Shown piece by piece: positions 20,011 to 28,796 of a stretch of 64,000 nucleotides of DNA; position 1 is the first letter of the stretch, and the number at the start of each line of letters is the position of its first letter. The position numbers and the translations under genes were made by a program. The notes beneath the pieces are model-generated. The model searched no databases, was not told the origin of the DNA, and worked only from the letters and a program-made list of their open reading frames with translations. This DNA comes from Pseudolysobacter antarcticus (GTDB lineage: Bacteria; Pseudomonadota; Gammaproteobacteria; Xanthomonadales; Rhodanobacteraceae), in the NCBI RefSeq assembly GCF_004168365.1, contig NZ_CP035704.1, positions 1,984,001-2,048,000 of the forward strand. The letters run 5' to 3'.

Positions 20011-21171
20011 TCAGTTGTTCGCACTTTTCCGTAGCAAAACCGCCAGCACCGGTGGCGTGATCATCGCTGTGAGTAGCGACATCGCCACGATCACGGCGTA
20101 CATCTTCGGCGAGAAAACGCCGCTCGCAAGCCCGAGACTCGCGATTACCACGCCGACTTCACCGCGCGGAACCATACCGACACCGACGATCAGCGCGCTG
20201 CGTTTGCCGAGCGCGAGCGCGCCGAGAAATCCGCCGCCGAGTTTGGAGACGATCGCGATCGAGGTGACCACAGCCAGCATCAGCAATGCGTCGGTACTCG
20301 CCAGTTGTGCCAGCTCGATCTTGGCGCCGGTGAGCACAAAAAAGAACGGTGTCAGCAGCGCCAGCAGCGGCTGGGTTTGATGTTCCAGCGTTTCGCGTTG
20401 TTTGGTTTCTGCGGCGAGCATGCCTGCGAGAAATGCGCCGATGATGGCGGCCAGTCCGAATTTGGTCGAGAGAAATGCGAGGCCGAGACACAAGGCCAGC
20501 ACGATCGTCAGTGGTGATAATGGATTGATCGGCGCTTCGAGCCAATGCGATTTGCGCCGCATCGCGCGTGTGCCGACAAAACCCACTACCGCGATAAACC
20601 CCACGGCGCCGCCAAGCACAAATAACAGCTGTCGCCATTCCAGATCGCCGCCGCCCTGCAATGACACGACTACCCCGAGCAGCAACATCGCGAGAATATC
20701 GTCGATCACGGCGGCCCCCAGAATCACACGACTCTCGATGCGTTGCAGTGCGTTCAATTCCTGCAGCACACGCGCCGTGATGCCAGCCGATGTGGCGACG
20801 AATGCAGCGGCGACAAACAATGATTTGTTGAGAGGAAAACCGGCGCTGACCGCCCAGCCTGCGCCGAGTACAAACGGCAAAATTACGCCGAGCACACCGA
20901 CCAGAAACGCGCTGCGGCCGACCTTCTGCAAATCTGCCAACCGCGTTTCCAGGCCGACCGAAAACAGCAGCAACACCACGCCGATTTCGGCGAGTACATC
21001 AAGCGCTTCGGACGGCTGAATCCAGCCGAGCAAAGAGGGCCCGACTACACAACCGGCAGCGATTTCGCCGACCACGCCGGGCAGCTTTAATCGTTGGGCG
21101 ATCTCCGCGCCAATCTGCGCCGCGACAAATACAATGAACAGACTGAGCAGGATGTCGCTGGCGTGTTGCAT
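20011..21171 (-). CDS. CPA2-family cation:proton antiporter (KefB-like membrane domain)
   Basis: Inner-membrane monovalent cation/proton antiporter, about 386 residues from the chosen ATG, with twelve to thirteen hydrophobic segments. Family hallmarks are LPGVVGEIAAGCVVGPSLLG in segment 2, EIGVVLLLFSVGLE in segment 3-4, the paired acidic residues in GAAVIDDILAMLL, and MVPRGEVGVVIASLG near the C-terminus. There is no C-terminal RCK/TrkA-N nucleotide-binding domain, so this is the short antiporter type rather than a full KefB/KefC. The reading frame extends 28 codons upstream, but the ATG at 21171 opens the conserved first membrane helix. Confidence 0.9.
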   Translation of the reverse strand: MQHASDILLSLFIVFVAAQIGAEIAQRLKLPGVVGEIAAGCVVGPSLLGWIQPSEALDVLAEIGVVLLLFSVGLETRLADLQKVGRSAFLVGVLGVILPFVLGAGWAVSAGFPLNKSLFVAAAFVATSAGITARVLQELNALQRIESRVILGAAVIDDILAMLLLGVVVSLQGGGDLEWRQLLFVLGGAVGFIAVVGFVGTRAMRRKSHWLEAPINPLSPLTIVLALCLGLAFLSTKFGLAAIIGAFLAGMLAAETKQRETLEHQTQPLLALLTPFFFVLTGAKIELAQLASTDALLMLAVVTSIAIVSKLGGGFLGALALGKRSALIVGVGMVPRGEVGVVIASLGLASGVFSPKMYAVIVAMSLLTAMITPPVLAVLLRKSANN

Positions 21172-21513
21172 CAAGGCACCTCTGTCGGATATGTGTTGTA
21201 GTCGGTTAACGCGAAATAATCCTGCGCGGAGATTTTTTCCAATGGCTGCATGCAATTATGCATTATCTTGACGCTATTCAGGCTGTGCGTATGTCGACAC
21301 AAAATGAGGAAATAGTTGAATATCAATCACCCTGAAATTCCTCGCTGCGGCAAACGACGTATGACTCGGTTTTCCATCTTCTGCTCATCGTTGTGTGGGC
21401 ATGATTATCCCAAGGGGATGCAGAAATTCTACTTAACGGCTATGCGGATTTTTTGGCCCAGCTCTATCGACTTATCGCTGCAACTATAAGATCATGGCGC
21501 TTCACGACAAAAC

Positions 21514-23298
21514 ATGATGACGGATTTGCTTATGCCAAGGAAGATTTTTCAGCCGTTTTTTTACTTGATTTGTGCGGCTATATCTGCTTTTGGCATATGC
21601 GGTTCTTCTTTTGCTGAAATTGCGCCTTGGGAAACGTCATGGTTTTTGCCTGCACCGCTTGTATCTACAGGCAAGGCCATCGCTGGTTCGAGCTTTATGG
21701 ATGGCACGCAAAATATCCTGAATGAGTCTCTTTTATCCGATGGATTACATTTTCGGCGGCTGTCGGCGGTGGATGGGAGCGTGCTGTGGGATATTGTAGA
21801 TAACGATAGTTGGACCACAAGTCCGAACAGCGGTTGGTCTCAGGCCACGAATAACGACACAATTGTTATAGCAGCAGCCACGCACTCCAGCTTCTATCCG
21901 TATCCGAGTGGCATGTCGCTTGCCGCGTTTGATCGCAATACCGGGGAAAAACGCTGGGTAACTTATTATCTGGGCGCCTTGGGCGCGGCTCCGATCGCAC
22001 CTAGCTTGTTGTCGGACGGTGCCGGCAATTTCTTTCTTGCTGCTGGTGGCATGGTGCAGTGTTGCTACAACAATGGTGGGCAGTCGGTGATCAAATTTGC
22101 CGGCGCCGACGGAACGATTCTATGGCGAAGGGACGCAGATGTCGTTGGCAATCAGTCACAAGCCATCCCACCAGCAATTACTGTATCTGGCACTGATGTT
22201 GTTGTTGCAGGATCTTTCGAGTCCATGCCAACAGTGTCCAAGCTGGTAAAGCTTTCGGGTGTTGATGGCACTACATTGTGGAACAGCAGTGCGTATGCTC
22301 CAAGTGCTCTGTATGCGACTCACGATGGAAATTTGGTAACGTTTCTGCGCAGCGGTGGATTCGCCAAGATCAATTCCGCTGACGGCAGCCTGCTATGGAC
22401 GGAGTCCGCTGATGACGGCTGCGGTGGGAATTGTTCGTACAACGGTTTTCAAGAAATGTCGAATGGTGACTTCCTATTCGTAGGTTCTGTTTCCTACCCT
22501 GATGAACGGCCTGATATGCCATGGCTGTTCCATTTGCGTGGCGATGGCGGTGGTGTTGCATACGCTGGCAATCCCACATTACCGGCGCCCTCAATCGCTG
22601 GCTTTATTATCCAGGCCATGCCAAGTGTCGACGGCAATGCCTGGCTGCGATTCAGTCAATACACGAATTCTTATCATGGGCTGGCGTGGCTGGCAAAATA
22701 CAATCTGACCACACACACGGTGACAACGAGTCAAGTAGCTGCGCTTAGGCCACCTACAGATGCACAGACACCATCAGGCTACATTAATCTGTTAGCCAAT
22801 CCGAGTGCTAACCGATTGTTGGTGAGCAGGACCGATTACAAATCAGACGGCACGCAAGCGACGGTAGATGCCCTGCTCGATAACACTATTGCAGCGCAAG
22901 GTGATCTCGATATCGTCGTCACCAGTCCGAAAGTCATCCCGCATGGTGGCATCGCGCACATCAGCATGACGGTTCACTATACGGGTGACGTAGCGATCGT
23001 CGGCGTAAAATTGTTTGGCGTGTTGCCGCTGCCATTATCGGGAAATCTCATTTGTTCAACGCAAGGGGCTTCAAACTGCACGACCGACGTATCTGCCGGT
23101 CACCTGCATGCCTCGTTCGATCTTATACCTGGCGGACAGGTCACCGTCAGCGCCGATTTGCTCGGAGTCAATTCAGAATCACAGATGTGGATCGAAGGAA
23201 TTTTGTACGGCCCGATGAGCCTCAGCGAACCGAGCATCAAGAATAATTTTTCCACGACTCCCATCGCCGAAACCCTTTTCGCCAGCGGCTTCGAATAA
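21514..23298 (+). CDS. Secreted PQQ-like beta-propeller protein with C-terminal ASGFE tail
   Basis: Exported protein of about 594 residues; the start may instead be the ATG at 21532. A signal peptide (FFYLICAAISAFGICGSSFA) is followed by a region of repeated W-rich blades such as DGSVLWDIVDND, GTILWRRDAD and DGTTLWNSS, as in PQQ-type beta-propellers. A C-terminal DUF11-like beta-sandwich spans about residues 470-580. The last nine residues, ETLFASGFE, belong to the tail family seen in several secreted proteins of this window. Ligand or enzyme activity is unknown; no haem or PQQ ligand set is evident. A 34-bp palindrome follows the stop. Confidence 0.75.
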   Translation: MMTDLLMPRKIFQPFFYLICAAISAFGICGSSFAEIAPWETSWFLPAPLVSTGKAIAGSSFMDGTQNILNESLLSDGLHFRRLSAVDGSVLWDIVDNDSWTTSPNSGWSQATNNDTIVIAAATHSSFYPYPSGMSLAAFDRNTGEKRWVTYYLGALGAAPIAPSLLSDGAGNFFLAAGGMVQCCYNNGGQSVIKFAGADGTILWRRDADVVGNQSQAIPPAITVSGTDVVVAGSFESMPTVSKLVKLSGVDGTTLWNSSAYAPSALYATHDGNLVTFLRSGGFAKINSADGSLLWTESADDGCGGNCSYNGFQEMSNGDFLFVGSVSYPDERPDMPWLFHLRGDGGGVAYAGNPTLPAPSIAGFIIQAMPSVDGNAWLRFSQYTNSYHGLAWLAKYNLTTHTVTTSQVAALRPPTDAQTPSGYINLLANPSANRLLVSRTDYKSDGTQATVDALLDNTIAAQGDLDIVVTSPKVIPHGGIAHISMTVHYTGDVAIVGVKLFGVLPLPLSGNLICSTQGASNCTTDVSAGHLHASFDLIPGGQVTVSADLLGVNSESQMWIEGILYGPMSLSEPSIKNNFSTTPIAETLFASGFE

Positions 23299-23302
23299 AG
23301 TT

Positions 23303-23336
23303 CCGCAATTCGGCAATAGCTATTGCCGAATTGCGG
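23303..23336. terminator. 34-bp perfect palindrome after the beta-propeller gene
   Basis: CCGCAATTCGGCAATAG (23303-23319) is followed immediately by its exact complement (23320-23336), four bases after the stop at 23298. It can fold as a long hairpin. No T-run follows, so it is either a factor-assisted terminator or mRNA-stabilising hairpin, or a protein-binding palindrome. Confidence 0.55.
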
Positions 23337-23552
23337 CGATGCTCTGGGCATTGCTACGATGCCCCGTTTGTCAGGGGCGCTCCAGCCATAGTCCAGAGCA
23401 ATCGAAGTATGGTCCACATGCATGCTGTGATTTCCTGTGTGGTGTCTGAGTAAACTCTCCTGATGGCATGTTCGACGTCGAGTATGACGTTATGAATTCG
23501 ATCGGGTTATGCTTGCCTCTTGCCAGATACCAACACAGCGGAGTATCGATCC

Positions 23553-25154
23553 ATGTACGAAAGCGCCAGCGCCCAGCGCGAACCCATGTCGAAGGTGGAT
23601 ACGGCGTGGCTGCGAATGGAGCGCGCGACGAATCTGATGATGATCACCAGCGTGGTCATGTTCGATACGCCGATGGATGTGGATCGACTCAAGCGCTTGT
23701 TGTCCGAACGCTTTCTCGCGTTCCGCCGATTTCGGCAGAAAGCCGTCGATACCGCGACCGGTGCGTACTGGGAAGAAGATACGGATTTCGCGATGGATTG
23801 GCATGTCCGCGTAACCGCGTTGCCGGGCGATGCCGACAAGCAAGAACTCGAAAAACTCGTCAGCCAGATGGCATCGACGCCGCTCGATCATTCCAAGCCG
23901 TTGTGGCAGTTTCACGTGGTCGAGGATTATCTCGGCGGCAGCGCGCTGATTGTGCGCATCCATCATTGTTATGCCGATGGCCTGGCGCTGGTGCAGGTCA
24001 CACTGTCGTTGACCGATACCGACAACACGCCCGAAAAACGGGCTGAACTCAATCGCAGCTGGCTGAAAAAAGATCAGGGCAGCGTGTCGCAGCGTCTGCT
24101 CGAACCTGGACGCACCGGCCTCAAGCGCGCGCTTGCGATTGGCAACACGATCTGGGAAAAAGGTGCCGAGATTCTGCGCGATCCGAGTATCGCCACCGCG
24201 CTCGCGCATGAGGGCGGCGAGATCGCCAAGGAACTCGCGACAGCGTTGACCTTGCCAGACGATCCGATCACTTCATTGAAGGGCGAACTCGGCGTGAGCA
24301 AGCGTGTGGCCTGGGCGGAACCTCTGCCGCTGGAAGACGTCAAGACCATCGGCAAGGTGCTCGGCTGCACTGTCAACGATGTACTGCTGGCGTGTGCGGC
24401 GGGCGCGTTGCGACACTATTTGCTGGAGCGCGGCGAGGATGTCGAAGGCCTGACCATCCACGCCACGGTGCCGGTGAATCTGCGTCCACTGGAGCACGCG
24501 AAAAAACTCGGCAATCATTTCGGTCTGGTGTTTCTCGGCTTGCCGATTGGCGAATCAAATCCGCTGCGTCGCTTGGAAATCGTCGCACAGAATATGCGCG
24601 AGCTGAAGAAGTCGCGGCAGGCGATCGTTGCGTTCGGCCTGCTCGCGGTGCTCGGCATGGGGCCGGCGATGTTGCAGGGGCCGGCGCTGGAAATGTTCAG
24701 CCGCAAAGCCACTGCAGTCGCGACCAATGTGCCCGGGCCGTCGGTGCCGTTGTACATGGCCGGCAGTCGTATTCGCGAGATGATGTTCTGGGTGCCGCAG
24801 AACGGCAGCATCGGTTTGGGGCTGTCGATAATGAGCTACAACGGCCGTGTGTATTTCGGCCTGATTGCGGATGGCAAGCGCGTTTCCGATCCCGATGCGG
24901 TGACACAACGTTTTGCGCAGGAGTTCGAGAAATTGTTGCTGCTGACCTTGCTCGAAGACTGGAGCGACGAGATCAGCGCCGCGGGCGTGGATGCGCTCGT
25001 AACGCGCTACAACGCGAATGTATCGGCGCTGGCGGCATCGAAATCTGCAGCGCCGAAGTCAGCCAAGTCAGCCCGCAAACCCGCATCAAAATCGACACCG
25101 CGCAAAACTGTGGCGAGCAAAAAATCCGCGCGGAAACCGGCGAGGGTTGTTTAA
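23553..25154 (+). CDS. Wax ester synthase/diacylglycerol acyltransferase (WS/DGAT) with Lys/Ala-rich C-terminal tail
   Basis: Acyl-CoA-dependent O-acyltransferase making wax esters or triacylglycerols, about 533 residues. The catalytic HHxxxDG motif is H137-H138-CYA-D142-G143. The conserved NVPGP block lies near residue 394, followed by MSYNGRVYFGLIAD. I chose the ATG at 23553, with GGAG nine bases upstream, over the upstream TTG at 23520. The last ~35 residues are an array of Lys, Ala, Ser and Pro (KSAKSARKPASKS style), resembling the basic tail of histone H1-like proteins and not part of the usual family. Such a tail might bind DNA, polyphosphate or a lipid inclusion surface; this is inference. 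Confidence 0.9.
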   Translation: MYESASAQREPMSKVDTAWLRMERATNLMMITSVVMFDTPMDVDRLKRLLSERFLAFRRFRQKAVDTATGAYWEEDTDFAMDWHVRVTALPGDADKQELEKLVSQMASTPLDHSKPLWQFHVVEDYLGGSALIVRIHHCYADGLALVQVTLSLTDTDNTPEKRAELNRSWLKKDQGSVSQRLLEPGRTGLKRALAIGNTIWEKGAEILRDPSIATALAHEGGEIAKELATALTLPDDPITSLKGELGVSKRVAWAEPLPLEDVKTIGKVLGCTVNDVLLACAAGALRHYLLERGEDVEGLTIHATVPVNLRPLEHAKKLGNHFGLVFLGLPIGESNPLRRLEIVAQNMRELKKSRQAIVAFGLLAVLGMGPAMLQGPALEMFSRKATAVATNVPGPSVPLYMAGSRIREMMFWVPQNGSIGLGLSIMSYNGRVYFGLIADGKRVSDPDAVTQRFAQEFEKLLLLTLLEDWSDEISAAGVDALVTRYNANVSALAASKSAAPKSAKSARKPASKSTPRKTVASKKSARKPARVV

Positions 25155-25282
25155 ATGTTTTATCAGGGTGAGCCAAATCCTGCGCTGGCGTGGCACACTC
25201 CAGCGATGGGATAAGTAGTGAGTCAAATCGCGAAGGCACGCACGTCGAATGCTTTTAAATAAGCGCTATCGGAGAACGTGAA

Positions 25283-26695
25283 ATGCCTAACGCGTACGAT
25301 GAAATGCTGGATGGGAAAGGCAAGACGCGCGCGCATTACCGTGCGTTCGGCAAATGGTTGGAGCAGGCGCCACCGGCGCGCATCGCGCAGCGTCGCACCG
25401 AAGCGGAGCTGGCATTCCATCGCGTCGGCATTACCTTCGCGGTATACGGTGAAGATGCGGGCACCGAGCGGCTGATTCCGTTCGATATCGTGCCGCGCAT
25501 TATTCCCGCGGCGGAATGGCAGGTGCTCGAACGCGGCCTCAAACAACGAGTGCAGGCGCTGAATTTTTTCCTGCACGATATCTATCACGAGCAGCGCATT
25601 CTCAAGGCCGGCATCTTGCCGCCGGAACTCGTGCTGCAGAACTCGCAATTTCGCCCCGAAATGGTTGGCACCGATGTGCCCGGCAACATCTATGCGCACA
25701 TCGCCGGCATCGATATCGTGCGTGCCGGCGCCGGCGAATATTACGTGCTCGAAGACAATCTGCGCGTGCCGTCCGGTGTTTCCTACATGCTCGAAAACCG
25801 CAAGATGATGATGCGGCTTTTCCCCGAGCTTTTTGCCAGCCAGCAGATCGCGCCGGTCGAGCATTTTCCCGATGTGCTGCTCGATAACCTGCGTTCGGTC
25901 GCGCCCGAAGGTGTCGATAATCCAACCGTCGCCGTGCTCACGCCGGGCGCGCACAACTCGGCGTATTTCGAGCATGCGTTCCTCGCGCAGCAGATGGGTG
26001 TGGAACTGGTCGAAGGTCAGGATTTGTGTGCGCAGGACAACATGATTTTCATGCGCACCACGCGTGGCCTGCAGCGTGTGCATGTGATCTATCGTCGGCT
26101 TGATGATGACTATCTCGATCCGAACGTGTTCCGCAAGGATTCGCTGCTCGGTTTGCCGGGTTTGTACGCCGCCTACAAGGCCGGCAAGGTCACGTTGGCG
26201 AACGCGATCGGCACGGGCGTGGCGGATGACAAATCGACCTACGTGCATGTGCCCGAGATGATCCGGTTTTATCTCGACGAACAGCCGATTCTCAACAACG
26301 TGCCGACGTGGCAATTACGCAAGCCCGATGACTGCCGTTACGTGCTCGAACACCTTGCCGAACTGGTGGTGAAAGAAGTCCACGGTGCCGGTGGTTACGG
26401 CATGCTCGTTGGGCCGGCGGCGAGTAAAAAACAGCTCGCGGATTTCCGTCGGCGCATTCTCGCCGAGCCGCAAAAATACATCGCGCAGCCGACGTTGGCA
26501 TTGTCTACATGCCCGACCTTTGTCGATGCCGGCATCGCGCCGCGGCATGTGGATTTTCGCCCGTACGTGCTGTCGGGCCGCAGCATCCATGTCGTGCCCG
26601 GCGGGCTCACACGTGTGGCGCTGACCGAAGGCTCGCTCGTGGTCAATTCGTCACAAGGCGGCGGCACCAAAGATACCTGGATCGTGGAGGTCTGA
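25283..26695 (+). CDS. Circularly permuted ATP-grasp type 2 family protein
   Basis: A 470-residue protein of the circularly permuted ATP-grasp family (DUF404/DUF407-like), predicted to form peptide-like amide bonds with ATP. Recognisable blocks are RLIPFDIVPRIIPAAEW, EYYVLEDNLRVPSGVSYMLENR, the glycine-rich loop in KEVHGAGGYGMLVGP and HVDFRPYVLSG. Its stop is adjacent to the next ATG, so it is translationally coupled to the alpha-E gene. With the proteasome-like Anbu gene 1 kb further on, it forms the core of a conserved cluster predicted to synthesise and process small peptides. Confidence 0.93.
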   Translation: MPNAYDEMLDGKGKTRAHYRAFGKWLEQAPPARIAQRRTEAELAFHRVGITFAVYGEDAGTERLIPFDIVPRIIPAAEWQVLERGLKQRVQALNFFLHDIYHEQRILKAGILPPELVLQNSQFRPEMVGTDVPGNIYAHIAGIDIVRAGAGEYYVLEDNLRVPSGVSYMLENRKMMMRLFPELFASQQIAPVEHFPDVLLDNLRSVAPEGVDNPTVAVLTPGAHNSAYFEHAFLAQQMGVELVEGQDLCAQDNMIFMRTTRGLQRVHVIYRRLDDDYLDPNVFRKDSLLGLPGLYAAYKAGKVTLANAIGTGVADDKSTYVHVPEMIRFYLDEQPILNNVPTWQLRKPDDCRYVLEHLAELVVKEVHGAGGYGMLVGPAASKKQLADFRRRILAEPQKYIAQPTLALSTCPTFVDAGIAPRHVDFRPYVLSGRSIHVVPGGLTRVALTEGSLVVNSSQGGGTKDTWIVEV

Positions 26696-27664
26696 ATGTT
26701 GTGTCGAACGGCGAATGAACTGTACTGGATGTCGCGGCATATCGAACGTGCCGAAAACACTGCGCGGCTGATCGACCTGACCCAACGCATCGCGTTGCTG
26801 CCCGAGCGTTTCGAGCGCGGCGCCGCGGGCGTGACGGTGTGGGGCAAGGCGCTCGAAGCGTTTGGTATCGAGAAGGAATACGCGCGTTTGTACGGCGCGG
26901 TGAACGCGCAGAAAGTGCTGCGTTTCATGATTTTCGATGCGCTGAATCCGTCGTCGATCTACAGCTGCCTGCAATCCGCACGCGAATCGGCGCGCTCGCA
27001 ACGCGGCGCGATCACGGCGGAGATGTACGAAGATCTGAATTCATCGTGGCTCAGCATTCGCGCATTGAGTTGGGAGCAATTGGTCAGCGATGGCCTGCAG
27101 GTTTTTCTCGATCGCGTGAAGCAACGTTCGGCGTCGTTTCGTGGCATCACGATCGGCACGATGGGGCGCGACGAGGCCTATCATTTTCTGAGCCTCGGCA
27201 CGTTTATCGAACGCGCCGATTGCACCGTGCGCCTGCTCGACATCAAGTACAGCGTGCCCGGCGCCGGCGACAAACACGAGGTGCGCAACGCGGTCGATTA
27301 TTACCAGTGGAGTTCGATGCTGCATGCGATTTCGGCCTTCGAAACCTACCGCCGCATCTACAAAGACACGGTGCGCCCGAAAAGAGTCGCCGAGCTGCTG
27401 ATTCTACGCGAGGACATGCCACGCTCGCTGGTCGTATGCACAGTCGCGATCCACAACATCCTCAGCTCACTCGTGCATGGCGAGCGCGCCGAAGTGGTGC
27501 GCCAGGCCGGCGCGCTCGCCGCGGAATTGCGCTACGGCCGGATCGACGCGATTCTCGAACAAGGCATGCAGACCTATCTGGACGGCTATATCGAGCGGCT
27601 TTATCTGCTCGCGGATGAAGTCAATCGCGAATTCATGACGTCAACCGATCGGATCGCGGCATGA
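26696..27664 (+). CDS. Alpha-E domain protein (DUF403), partner of ATP-grasp
   Basis: All-helical protein of 322 residues, opening with the family signature MLCRTANELYWMSRHIERAENTARL with no spacer from the preceding stop. A second hallmark is FIERADCTVRLLDIKY near residue 178. Alpha-E proteins are found nearly always next to ATP-grasp genes and are thought to act with them in the same ligation pathway; their own catalytic role is unproven. The gene is followed after 73 bases by the Anbu peptidase. Confidence 0.93.
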   Translation: MLCRTANELYWMSRHIERAENTARLIDLTQRIALLPERFERGAAGVTVWGKALEAFGIEKEYARLYGAVNAQKVLRFMIFDALNPSSIYSCLQSARESARSQRGAITAEMYEDLNSSWLSIRALSWEQLVSDGLQVFLDRVKQRSASFRGITIGTMGRDEAYHFLSLGTFIERADCTVRLLDIKYSVPGAGDKHEVRNAVDYYQWSSMLHAISAFETYRRIYKDTVRPKRVAELLILREDMPRSLVVCTVAIHNILSSLVHGERAEVVRQAGALAAELRYGRIDAILEQGMQTYLDGYIERLYLLADEVNREFMTSTDRIAA

Positions 27665-27737
27665 AACGGCTGCGGTCGACAGCAGCGCGCATGCTAGAAT
27701 TTCGCACTCCGCAAATCCTCCTGCCTGACCTGTTCCG

Positions 27738-28481
27738 ATGACGTATTGCGTAGCGATGAAGCTCGATAGTGGCATGGTGTTCGCGTCCGATTCGCGCACC
27801 AACGCCGGCATCGACAATATTTCCAAATTCGGCAAGATGCGCGTGTTTACGCGTGTCGGCCAGCGTGTGATCGTGACTTTGTCGGCAGGCAATTTGTCGA
27901 TCACGCAGAGCGCGCTGAACCTACTCGAACAACGTGCGCGCACCAATCCGGACGCACTGGGAATCTGGAATGCAATCTCGCTGTACGACATCGCCGGCCT
28001 GCTCGGCGAAGCGATGCGCGAGGTGAAAAACCGCGACGGCGAATTCCTGCGCCAGAACAATATCGACGCCTCGGCATCGTTCATCGTCGGCGGCCAGATC
28101 GCGGGCGAAACGCAGCGATTATTCCAAGTTTATTCGGAAGGTAATTTCATCGAGGCATCGCTCGAAACGCCGTATTTCCAGATCGGCGAAATCAAGTACG
28201 GCAAGCCGATCATCGATCGCATTCTCACGCCCGCCACCGACCTCACCGAAGCGACGCAATGCACGCTGGTATCGTTCGACTCGACCATGCGCTCGAACGT
28301 TTCGGTCGGTCTGCCGATCGATCTTCTGGTCTATCGCAACGATAGTTTGAGTGTGGATATCCAGCAACGCATCGAAGACGGCGACCCGTATTTCAGCCAG
28401 CTCGCCACACGCTGGAGCGAAGGCCTGCGCGGCGTATTCGTGAACTTGCCGAAGCCGGATTGGCTGACGCCGAAAATCTGA
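27738..28481 (+). CDS. Anbu-type proteasome-like peptidase
   Basis: Ntn-hydrolase of the ancestral beta-subunit (Anbu) branch of 20S proteasome proteins, 247 residues. The sequence begins MTYCVAMKLDSGMVFASDSRT. Removal of Met would expose the nucleophile Thr, and the Asp and Lys/Ser positions typical of proteasome beta subunits follow (DSRTNAG, SKFGKM). The C-terminal block GVFVNLPKPDW is family-typical. Family members form open helical or ring assemblies. The gene belongs functionally with the ATP-grasp and alpha-E genes. A bacterial transglutaminase-like protease gene usually found in the same cluster is absent from this window. Confidence 0.92.
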   Translation: MTYCVAMKLDSGMVFASDSRTNAGIDNISKFGKMRVFTRVGQRVIVTLSAGNLSITQSALNLLEQRARTNPDALGIWNAISLYDIAGLLGEAMREVKNRDGEFLRQNNIDASASFIVGGQIAGETQRLFQVYSEGNFIEASLETPYFQIGEIKYGKPIIDRILTPATDLTEATQCTLVSFDSTMRSNVSVGLPIDLLVYRNDSLSVDIQQRIEDGDPYFSQLATRWSEGLRGVFVNLPKPDWLTPKI

Positions 28482-28796
28482 CTGTCTGGTTGCGTCGTGC
28501 TCAGGATTTTGCGCAAGCAAAAGGGCCTTGGGCATGCAGCAAAGCATGGCTCATGAAAGCCTAACTATGGTTATCAGAAATTGATCAGACGTATCGCTAC
28601 GGGAAAAGGCCGCGAGCTGGCGACCTCTCCTCCTGCACCGTGAAGCTTGGCTAGTGGCTCCGGCTGATAGCTGTTTCCTTAAATTGCGGGCTGTGTAGAT
28701 AGGTGGTTTTGGTGCAAAGAATTGGCGTGGGGAAGCTCCTGAAGTGTTACCTCAGAGTGTCCAATAAATTGCAGGAGCTATCGTTGAATCTCGTCT
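28482..28796. other. Gene-free stretch, 315 bases
   Basis: Lies between the convergent Anbu and macro-SEFIR genes. No reading frame with a convincing start and composition, no tRNA and no strong terminator were found. It appears to be the boundary of the acquired segment carrying the SEFIR gene. Confidence 0.5.

Noticed and set aside
21256-21513. Possible promoter or small RNA in the 258-base gap before the beta-propeller gene
   Set aside because: No convincing -35/-10 pair, hairpin or conserved element could be identified.
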